A model generated the notes under the pieces. The model was not told where the DNA came from, did no database searches, and worked only from the letters and a program-made list of their open reading frames with translations. Of a stretch of DNA of 6,528 nt, positions 1 to 5,144 are shown piece after piece; positions within the stretch are counted from its first letter, which is position 1; each line of letters starts with the position of its first letter. The position numbers and the translations under genes were made by a program. Source of the DNA: Methylophilaceae bacterium UBA5127 (GTDB lineage Bacteria > Pseudomonadota > Gammaproteobacteria > Burkholderiales > Methylophilaceae); assembly GCA_002414145.1 (NCBI GenBank), contig DHYP01000011.1, positions 10,810-17,337 of the forward strand. The letters run 5' to 3'.

Positions 1-31
1 TTATTCTTTTGATGATTAAGTCTGGCGCATC

Positions 32-1201
32 ATGAAACCAGGCTTTTATACGATACTCATCGCACAGTTTTTATCTGCACTTGCAGATAATGCTTTGTTA
101 TTCGCAGCGATTGCCTTGCTTTCTGAAATGCATGCCCCTGAATGGCATACCCCATTATTGCAACAATTTTTTGTTTTTTCTTACGTTTTACTTGCTCCCT
201 TTGTTGGCTCTATTTCAGACGCTTTTCCAAAGGGCAGTGTCATGTTTAGCTCCAACCTCATTAAAGTCTTCGGCTGCCTAGCCATGATTTTTGGTTTTCC
301 ACCATTGTACGCATACGGCATTGTAGGTATAGGCGCTGCGGCTTATTCCCCAGCAAAATACGGGATACTGACAGAACTATTGCCAAGCAATCAACTGGTC
401 ACTGCAAATGGCTGGATGGAAGGCTCTACCGTCACTGCCATCATAGCAGGCGCCATTATTGGCGGTAAACTATCTAGCAGCGATCCACATATGGCAATGC
501 TCGTCATTACAGGACTCTATCTCAGTGCAGCACTCTTTAATCTTTTTATTCCTAAACTTCCTATCGAACTTAAACTTGAAAGCAAAAGCTTTGGGTACCT
601 ACTTAAAGACTTTTGGCATGCATTTATTGTGTTGTGGAAAGACCCCCTTGGACAAGTTTCACTGGCAGTTACCACCTTATTTTGGGGGGCAGGTGCCACA
701 CTGAGGTTGGTAGTACTCACATGGGCGGCACTTTCTCTACACTTTAATATTGAAGAGGCAACTCAATTGGTGGCCACTGTGGCACTTGGTATTGCAGTTG
801 GTTCAGTAATTGCATCAAAATACATCAAACTCGAAGATTCCGTCAAAGTGTTACCAGCAGGAATCTTGATGGGAGTATTGGTCATCGGTATGATTTTTAT
901 TAGTCACTGGCTGGCTGCCGCAATCCTGCTCTTTTTTATTGGTGCACTAGGTGGCTTTTTTGTCGTCCCGCTTAATGCGCTGCTACAACACCAAGGGCAC
1001 CATTTAATAGGTGCTGGTCACTCTATTGCTGTTCAAAATTTCAATGAGAATATTGGCATACTCATCATGCTAGGATTTTACCTATTGATGGTAAAAGCGG
1101 CAGTTTCTATCAACTTAATCATTATTGCTTTTGGCGTATTTGTCATCCTAAGCATGGGATTAATTAACAGAATCTATCACAAAAAAATATACCAACAATA
1201 G
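32..1201 (+). CDS. lplT: Lysophospholipid transporter LplT (MFS family)
   Basis: Inner-membrane major facilitator protein of 389 residues, close to the roughly 400 usual for LplT. The family flips lysophospholipids (mainly lyso-PE) into the cytoplasm, where the acyltransferase Aas re-acylates them. Seen in the sequence: the N-terminal family signature around residues 11-25 (AQFLSALADNALLFA), an MFS loop motif at about 59-67 (GSISDAFPK), the SPAKYGILTEL segment at 106-116, and hydrophobic segments along the whole length, consistent with about 12 membrane helices. The ATG at 32 starts exactly at the conserved N-terminus. No strong Shine-Dalgarno precedes it, and only 31 bases of upstream sequence are available, so the promoter is not visible. 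It is convergent with ndh, with 21 bases between the stop codons. No aas gene lies in the window. It has no obvious link to the methanol-oxidation block. Confidence 0.9.
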   Translation: MKPGFYTILIAQFLSALADNALLFAAIALLSEMHAPEWHTPLLQQFFVFSYVLLAPFVGSISDAFPKGSVMFSSNLIKVFGCLAMIFGFPPLYAYGIVGIGAAAYSPAKYGILTELLPSNQLVTANGWMEGSTVTAIIAGAIIGGKLSSSDPHMAMLVITGLYLSAALFNLFIPKLPIELKLESKSFGYLLKDFWHAFIVLWKDPLGQVSLAVTTLFWGAGATLRLVVLTWAALSLHFNIEEATQLVATVALGIAVGSVIASKYIKLEDSVKVLPAGILMGVLVIGMIFISHWLAAAILLFFIGALGGFFVVPLNALLQHQGHHLIGAGHSIAVQNFNENIGILIMLGFYLLMVKAAVSINLIIIAFGVFVILSMGLINRIYHKKIYQQ

Positions 1202-1222
1202 ATTCAAGCAATAAATTCAAGC

Positions 1223-2548
1223 TTAGTGCAATTTCACATGTGGCTCTGTTCTTCTAGCGATTAACCTGCCTAATGTATGAATCAGCACTGAGACCACACC
1301 ATGTAGCGCCATTAAATGCATTTTATATAATGAGCGATACATAAGGCGTGCAAACAACCCTTGAATGTACATACTTCCACCAGAAATCGCACCCATCAAA
1401 CTGCCCACGGTAGAATAACGCCCAAGATTCACCAGTGATCCATAATCGTGGTAATGGTACTCTGGAAAGTCCGTTTTATTCGCCACCCTATTTTTAATGC
1501 TCTTGATTAAGAGTGATGCCTGTTGGTGCGCTGCTTGGGCACGCGGAGGCACATTTCCATCATGACCCAGCCAAGGGCAAGCGGCACAATCACCAAAAGC
1601 GAATATATTTCCATCGCGAGTTGTCTGCAATTTCTGCGTTACCACTAACTGATTAATCCTATTGGTCTCTAAGCCGTCTATATCTTTTAAAAAATCTGGT
1701 GCTTTAATACCGGCCGCCCAAACTACTAGTTCCGCAGGAATAAACCTTCCACTGTGTGTCGTAATACCTTTTTCTGACACTTCAGTCACACGCTCTCCGG
1801 TAAAAACGTTTACACGTAGCTTTCTGAGTTCAACATCTACAGCCAGCGACATCTTAGGCGGTAGCGCAGGCAGTATGCGATCACCAGCTTCTATTAATGA
1901 TATTTTCACATCACGGTCAGGGTCGATCTTATCTAAACCATAAGCGGCTAGTTCACGTGTTGTGTTATGCAACTCTGCTGCCAGCTCAACCCCAGTGGCA
2001 CCAGCGCCTACAATCGCCACTTCTAATTGCCCAGGCTTCAATGGCTCTGCCTGTGTTTGTGCTCGCAATAGTGCATTATGCAAGTAACGGTGAAACTTTT
2101 GCGCCTGCTCCTGTGTATCCAAAGCAATCGAGTACTCGCGCGCACCTTTAATACCAAAATCATTAGTGGTACTTCCTACCGCCATGACTAAAGTATCATA
2201 TTTAAAAGTGCGTCTTGGAATCACTTCTCTGCCATCTTCATCAATGTATGGCGTGATAGTGACTTCCCGTTTTGCTCGGTCTAACCCATCCATGCGTCCC
2301 AAACGAAAACGGAAATGATGCCAATGTGCTTGTGCTATATATTCAAGCTCATGGCGGTCTGGATCCATGCTGCCTGCAGCAATTTCATGCAACAATGGCT
2401 TCCACACATGTGTACGTGTACAATCAATCAACGTAATAAGCGCCTTCTGTTTCTTTCCAAGACTATCGCCAAGCTTAGTAGCCAACTCTAGGCCTCCTGC
2501 ACCACCACCCACGATGATGATATGATGTAAATGATTCTCTTCGCTCAA
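1223..2548 (-). CDS. ndh: Type II NADH dehydrogenase (NDH-2)
   Basis: Single-subunit, non-proton-pumping NADH:quinone oxidoreductase on the cytoplasmic face of the inner membrane; 441 residues, normal for the family. Two dinucleotide-binding folds are visible: an FAD motif at residues 10-21 (IIIVGGGAGGLE) and an NADH motif at 177-191 (VAIVGAGATGVELAA). The second FAD-contact motif NIFAFGDCA is at 314-322. An AQAAHQQ stretch at 338-344 matches the quinone-site signature. The C-terminus (about 394-430) is hydrophobic to amphipathic and would act as the membrane anchor. The start is TTG at 2548: no ATG lies between the upstream cytochrome terminator and the GGGAGG motif, and AAGGAC sits 6-7 bases before the TTG. 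The SD directly follows a terminator T-tract, so transcription must come from read-through or from a promoter inside the upstream gene. Other members of the pyridine nucleotide-disulfide family are less likely, given the quinone-site motif and the C-terminal anchor. Confidence 0.9.
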   Translation of the reverse strand: MSEENHLHHIIIVGGGAGGLELATKLGDSLGKKQKALITLIDCTRTHVWKPLLHEIAAGSMDPDRHELEYIAQAHWHHFRFRLGRMDGLDRAKREVTITPYIDEDGREVIPRRTFKYDTLVMAVGSTTNDFGIKGAREYSIALDTQEQAQKFHRYLHNALLRAQTQAEPLKPGQLEVAIVGAGATGVELAAELHNTTRELAAYGLDKIDPDRDVKISLIEAGDRILPALPPKMSLAVDVELRKLRVNVFTGERVTEVSEKGITTHSGRFIPAELVVWAAGIKAPDFLKDIDGLETNRINQLVVTQKLQTTRDGNIFAFGDCAACPWLGHDGNVPPRAQAAHQQASLLIKSIKNRVANKTDFPEYHYHDYGSLVNLGRYSTVGSLMGAISGGSMYIQGLFARLMYRSLYKMHLMALHGVVSVLIHTLGRLIARRTEPHVKLH

Positions 2549-2554
2549 TTTCCA

Positions 2555-2560
2555 GTCCTT
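2555..2560 (-). promoter_or_regulatory. Shine-Dalgarno for ndh, fixing a TTG start
   Basis: Minus-strand AAGGAC lies 6-7 bases upstream of the TTG at 2548-2546. It supports TTG as the start because no in-frame ATG or GTG occurs before the Rossmann motif. The SD is immediately adjacent to the T-run that closes the preceding terminator. Confidence 0.65.
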
Positions 2561-2596
2561 AAAAAAAAACGCGCCTGCCTAATCTAGCAAGCGCGT
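2561..2596 (-). terminator. Intrinsic terminator after the lipoprotein cytochrome gene
   Basis: On the minus strand, arms ACGCGCTTGC (2596-2587) and GCAGGCGCGT (2578-2569) pair over 10 bp with one U-G wobble around an 8-base loop, followed by eight more T residues (2568-2561). It begins 16 bases after the stop codon at 2613. This is a textbook rho-independent terminator and the strongest in the window. Because it abuts the SD of ndh, it could also act as a leader attenuator for that gene. Confidence 0.9.
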
Positions 2597-2612
2597 CAAC
2601 ACTATCAACAAA

Positions 2613-3152
2613 TTATTCGTTGCCAGTTAAACCATTACTCATGCTGCGAATCCACGCTATAATTTTTAGCAGTTCATCTGGTGTAATACCATTTTTAGGA
2701 TCTGTAGGATCCATTAAGCCAACACCCTTAGCACCCATTCCTCCATTAGTACCATGCCACACAGTTTCAAACATGCCTTTATTTGTTGCATCTTTAGGAT
2801 AACGGAATGTAGGGCCAGTTAAGCCAGGACCAACCTGACCTTTAGCTTCTGGACCATGACACTGCGTACATGAGTACATTTGAAATACTTTTTTGCCCTT
2901 AGCAATTGCTTCCTCATTACCAATATAGGGATTTTTGCCAGTCGCTAAAAATTCTTTTGCTGCAGGTGTATCAAACAAAGCTGCATTAATTACTAATGGC
3001 TTACTTTCCTGTGTATCTACAAACTCAATCGCTTTTGTTGCAGATGCGGCTGGCGCTGCATCTCCGCTTGTACTTGCTGACTCTTTTTTGCCGCAACCTG
3101 CTACTCCTACTACCAGTACCAATAAGATTGCACTTAGTTTTAACCCATTCAT
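2613..3152 (-). CDS. Lipoprotein mono-heme cytochrome c, c_L/XoxG-like
   Basis: A 179-residue predicted lipoprotein carrying one c-type heme. Residues 1-20 form a short lipoprotein signal peptide ending in the lipobox VAGC, so Cys20 would be lipidated. Residue +2 is Gly rather than Asp, which under the enterobacterial Lol rule would favour the outer membrane (inference). A Ser/Ala-rich linker (about 22-40) leads to the cytochrome domain, with heme site CTQCH at 95-99 and probable axial Met139 in GTNGGMG. The FETVWHGTNG and IIAWIRS stretches resemble methanol-dehydrogenase cytochrome c_L. From about residue 43 onward it is roughly 80% identical (by eye) to the neighbouring secreted cytochrome, so this is a tandem paralogue that differs mainly in its export signal. 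A membrane-anchored electron acceptor for XoxF is plausible but untested. It has its own terminator, and a terminator also separates it from xoxG, so it probably has its own promoter. Confidence 0.88.
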   Translation of the reverse strand: MNGLKLSAILLVLVVGVAGCGKKESASTSGDAAPAASATKAIEFVDTQESKPLVINAALFDTPAAKEFLATGKNPYIGNEEAIAKGKKVFQMYSCTQCHGPEAKGQVGPGLTGPTFRYPKDATNKGMFETVWHGTNGGMGAKGVGLMDPTDPKNGITPDELLKIIAWIRSMSNGLTGNE

Positions 3153-3177
3153 TACTCGCCCCCCGAGGTTTAAAAGT

Positions 3178-3211
3178 ACTATAAATATGCTCGCTAATAA
3201 GCAATTTAGCG
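3178..3211 (-). promoter_or_regulatory. Weak promoter candidate for the lipoprotein cytochrome gene
   Basis: The 98 bases between the xoxG terminator and the lipoprotein start must hold this gene's promoter if the terminator is efficient. The best fit is minus-strand TTGCTT (3204-3199), a 15-base spacer, and TATAGT (3183-3178). The spacer is shorter than the usual 17. A 6-bp inverted repeat, CGCTAA/TTAGCG (3192-3197 and 3206-3211), flanks the -35 candidate and could be an operator. The motifs are short, so this is a suggestion only. Confidence 0.25.
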
Positions 3212-3246
3212 CTAGCCCTATTTTACTCTTTAATTAAAAATTTCAC

Positions 3247-3279
3247 AAAAAAAACGGCCATGTTTTACATGACCGTTTT
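3247..3279 (-). terminator. Intrinsic terminator after xoxG
   Basis: On the minus strand, AAAACGGTCATG (3279-3268) pairs with CATGGCCGTTTT (3262-3251) over 12 bp including one U-G wobble, with loop TAAAA, and is followed by four more T residues (3250-3247). It lies about 28 bases past the stop codon at 3308. The wobble pairs only in the minus-strand RNA, which supports that orientation. It separates transcription of the two cytochrome genes. Confidence 0.88.
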
Positions 3280-3307
3280 GATATTAATATATTTTTACAA
3301 AAATCTA

Positions 3308-3811
3308 TTATTCGTTACCGTTAACGCCACCGTGGCTACGAATCCAAGCAATGACTTTTAGTACTTCATCTGGTTTTAAGCCATTTGTTGGGTCGGATGG
3401 ATCCATCAAACCTAAGCCTTTAGCGCCCATACCGCCGTTTGTACCATTCCAAATCGTTTCAAACATACCTTTGTTTGTAGCATCTTTAGGGTAACGGAAT
3501 GTTGGACCAATCAAACCAGGACCAACTTGACCTTTTGCATCTGGACCATGACATTGTGTACATGAATATAAACCAAAGATTTTTTTACCTTTTTTGATTG
3601 CTTCTTCATTACCAATATATGGATTTTTACCTGTTTTTAGAAATTCTTTAGCTTCTGGGGTATCGAACAAATCTGCTTTAATTTCTAATGGTGAGCCATC
3701 CTGTGTTGTAACAAACTTAACATCAGCTTTTGCTTGGAATGCTAATGTAAGTCCAGCCAATGTCAACATACCAACAAATAAAGTTGACTTAAATGCTTTA
3801 TTGCCTAACAT
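3308..3811 (-). CDS. xoxG: Periplasmic mono-heme cytochrome c, probable electron acceptor of XoxF
   Basis: A secreted c-type cytochrome of 167 residues from the chosen start. Residues 1-29 form a Sec signal peptide (basic start, hydrophobic core, AKA cleavage site before Asp30). The heme site CTQCH is at 84-88. Met128 in GTNGGMG is the likely axial ligand. The GQVGPGL, FRYPKD, FETIWNGTNG and VIAWIRS stretches resemble the cytochrome c_L family (MxaG/XoxG), which takes electrons from PQQ methanol dehydrogenases. An in-frame ATG eight codons upstream was rejected because AGGAGA sits four bases before the chosen ATG. Its position after xoxF and xoxJ on the same strand supports the XoxG role; the symbol rests on context and motifs. 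The paralogue just downstream is a lipoprotein with nearly the same heme domain. A long leader stem-loop precedes it and a strong terminator follows. Confidence 0.85.
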   Translation of the reverse strand: MLGNKAFKSTLFVGMLTLAGLTLAFQAKADVKFVTTQDGSPLEIKADLFDTPEAKEFLKTGKNPYIGNEEAIKKGKKIFGLYSCTQCHGPDAKGQVGPGLIGPTFRYPKDATNKGMFETIWNGTNGGMGAKGLGLMDPSDPTNGLKPDEVLKVIAWIRSHGGVNGNE

Positions 3812-3815
3812 GTTT

Positions 3816-3821
3816 TCTCCT
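3816..3821 (-). promoter_or_regulatory. Shine-Dalgarno deciding the xoxG start
   Basis: Minus-strand AGGAGA lies four bases upstream of the ATG at 3811-3809. The alternative in-frame ATG upstream (3835) would place this SD inside the coding sequence and add eight residues ahead of a normal signal peptide, so the shorter start is preferred. Confidence 0.8.
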
Positions 3822-3835
3822 AATCTATATAACAA

Positions 3836-3888
3836 AAATGAGCTACGTTTTGTTCATGCTAAGCGCATTGCCCAACGTATGCTCATTT
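3836..3888 (-). terminator. Long stem-loop between xoxJ and xoxG: terminator or leader attenuator
   Basis: Arms 3836-3849 and 3874-3888 pair over 14 bp with a single bulged base (position 3880). The 24-base loop contains a smaller ATGC-N5-GCAT hairpin (3856-3868). On the minus strand the distal arm runs into ATTTTTGTT, giving a terminator-like A-rich/U-rich flank. It lies 112 bases after the xoxJ stop and about 15 bases before the xoxG SD. It could end the xoxJ transcript, attenuate or stabilise the xoxG leader, or be a cruciform operator. The loop is larger than in typical terminators, so the structure is better supported than the role. Confidence 0.55.
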
Positions 3889-4000
3889 AACGAACTAAAA
3901 TTTGTTTGGTTGACACAATTTTTTCACGATATTCTGCTAACAAACAACCTCGCGATTCTACTAGCTTTTTAAAATGGTGTCATCCAAAAACAACAATTTA

Positions 4001-4894
4001 TCAGTCTTTTTTGAAAACATTATCGCCGTCAACTACCGGTACAGTAGGGATGCCATATTCAGCTAAAATTTGATCAATTTTATCTTTGTTCCGTGCCAAA
4101 GCCTCATTAATCATTTTCATGCGCTCTTTGTCCTTTTTACGGACTGCGACTGAAATATTCCAATACTCCTTACCTTTAATATTTACTTTGTTATATTCTG
4201 GGATCAGTTTCATTTCTAAGGGTACTTTTGATTGCTTCACATAGTAGCCTGCTAATGGTCCCCAAAGGATTGCAACGTCAATATCACCTTTAGCCAAGTC
4301 GTCAATTAAAAAACTTGGTGGCAAATTCAAATCTCGCTGCAGTCGATATGGCTTAGCATTACCCATCAAATTATGATCATTAAGTGGAATAGCTGCTGGA
4401 CTTTTATCGACAATACCAATGATCCCTTTTCTTAAATCCGGAGAGTCCCAATCTGTAATATTGTAATTACTGTCTTTTCGCCATACAAAAACGTGTCCAG
4501 AACGGTAATAGGGATTGCTTGTTCTGAGCGCATCAAAGTCTGAAGTTGTACCGATGATGACATCACAGCGCATCGCATTAATGGTATTTCTCAAGAAACC
4601 TTGCCGATTATAGGCATACGCAAATGAAAGCTTCTTCCCGAGATCTTTCGCTAGCACTTCTGCTATCTTATCTTCAAACCCCTCCTGCTTAACGTTCGAG
4701 TAGGGCATATTATCTGGGTCAGCGCAGACCTTAAACTCCGTTTCATCGACTACACGTCTTATTTCCCCAATACGTCCTTCATCGGGATTAAGTGTTGGAA
4801 TATCAGAGTCCTTGATTTCTGTGGCAGCAACAGCCAGCATTGCAAAAGAAGCTAAACACAGTCCAATCCCCATTTGTTTTACTTGTTTTAACAT
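4001..4894 (-). CDS. xoxJ: XoxJ, periplasmic binding-fold partner of methanol dehydrogenase
   Basis: A 297-residue exported protein of the MxaJ/XoxJ family (quinoprotein dehydrogenase-associated solute-binding-like proteins, SBP family 3 fold). Residues 1-23 or 24 form a signal peptide (MLKQVKQMG, hydrophobic core, AVA-A-T). The fold begins around residue 53 with FKVCADPDNMPYSN, a hallmark of this family, and continues with the FEDKIAEVLAKDLGKKL and RCDVIIGTTSD segments and the ILWGPLAGYYVKQS hinge region (about 210-225). Cys57 and Cys110 could form a disulfide. Family members are essential or helpful for PQQ methanol dehydrogenase activity and are thought to assist maturation rather than transport; no ABC permease or ATPase is nearby, which fits that view. 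A start six codons upstream (4912) was rejected because AAGGAA lies seven bases before the chosen ATG. xoxF lies directly upstream beyond a terminator. Confidence 0.88.
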   Translation of the reverse strand: MLKQVKQMGIGLCLASFAMLAVAATEIKDSDIPTLNPDEGRIGEIRRVVDETEFKVCADPDNMPYSNVKQEGFEDKIAEVLAKDLGKKLSFAYAYNRQGFLRNTINAMRCDVIIGTTSDFDALRTSNPYYRSGHVFVWRKDSNYNITDWDSPDLRKGIIGIVDKSPAAIPLNDHNLMGNAKPYRLQRDLNLPPSFLIDDLAKGDIDVAILWGPLAGYYVKQSKVPLEMKLIPEYNKVNIKGKEYWNISVAVRKKDKERMKMINEALARNKDKIDQILAEYGIPTVPVVDGDNVFKKD

Positions 4895-4901
4895 TATTTC
4901 G

Positions 4902-4907
4902 TTCCTT
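4902..4907 (-). promoter_or_regulatory. Shine-Dalgarno deciding the xoxJ start
   Basis: Minus-strand AAGGAA lies seven bases before the ATG at 4894-4892. The upstream in-frame ATG (4912) overlaps this SD and has no SD of its own that I can see. Confidence 0.65.
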
Positions 4908-4948
4908 ATCATAAATTCGACACTATCCGCCGCACGTCAAGTGAGAGT

Positions 4949-5008
4949 ATTGTAGCCATTAAAAGTTCTTCAATTACCCACACAAACCATATCATTGTAG
5001 CGAATTAA
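4949..5008 (-). repeat. Tandem TTAAT-N2/3-GCTACAAT motif upstream of xoxJ
   Basis: The spacer between the xoxF terminator and xoxJ contains two copies of the same motif on the minus strand: TTAATTCGCTACAAT (5008-4994) and TTAATGGCTACAAT (4962-4949), offset by 45 bases. Each ends in TACAAT, a fair -10 hexamer, but neither has a convincing -35 at 16-18 bases. They may be paired promoter or regulator sites for xoxJ, which should need its own promoter. Nothing else is recognisable between 4908 and 5060. Confidence 0.35.
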
Positions 5009-5060
5009 TGATGCCATGCATACTAATCTGTATACACAGCTACTTTTACGCGAACAACAA

Positions 5061-5089
5061 ATAAAAACACCCCACCGAAGTGGGGTGTT
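5061..5089 (-). terminator. Intrinsic terminator after xoxF, UUCG tetraloop
   Basis: On the minus strand, AACACCCCAC (5089-5080) and GTGGGGTGTT (5075-5066) form a perfect 10-bp stem capped by TTCG, giving the very stable C(UUCG)G tetraloop, followed by TTTAT (5065-5061). It sits 55 bases after the xoxF stop codon. It should end most xoxF transcripts before xoxJ. Confidence 0.92.
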
Positions 5090-5144
5090 AGAGTAGCTAA
5101 TTAAAGCTGAGTTAACGTATTAACTTATAACTTAGTAAACTAAA

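Noticed and set aside
1202..1222. Direct repeat ATTCAAGC x2 between lplT and ndh
   Set aside because: Eight bases repeated once in a 21-base gap; too short to be meaningful, and no terminator-like hairpin is present.
1662..2151. Plus-strand open frames of 84-93 codons inside ndh
   Set aside because: They lie opposite a well-supported gene, have no recognisable motif, and are antisense shadows.
2935..3237. Plus-strand open frames opposite the lipoprotein cytochrome
   Set aside because: Low-complexity shadows of the coding strand with no SD or family resemblance.
3809..3835. Longer xoxG start at 3835 (adds eight residues)
   Set aside because: AGGAGA lies ideally before the ATG at 3811, and the shorter protein begins with a normal signal peptide.
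3847..3868. Sigma-54 promoter resembling TTGGGC..GC upstream of xoxG
   Set aside because: The GG-N10-GC spacing required for sigma-54 is not met in any register.
4001..4894. xoxJ as a true amino-acid ABC transporter binding protein
   Set aside because: No permease or ATPase gene is adjacent, and its place directly after xoxF together with the VCADPDNMPYSN signature points to the MxaJ/XoxJ family.
4892..4912. Longer xoxJ start at 4912
   Set aside because: The SD AAGGAA falls within that extension and is well spaced for the ATG at 4894.
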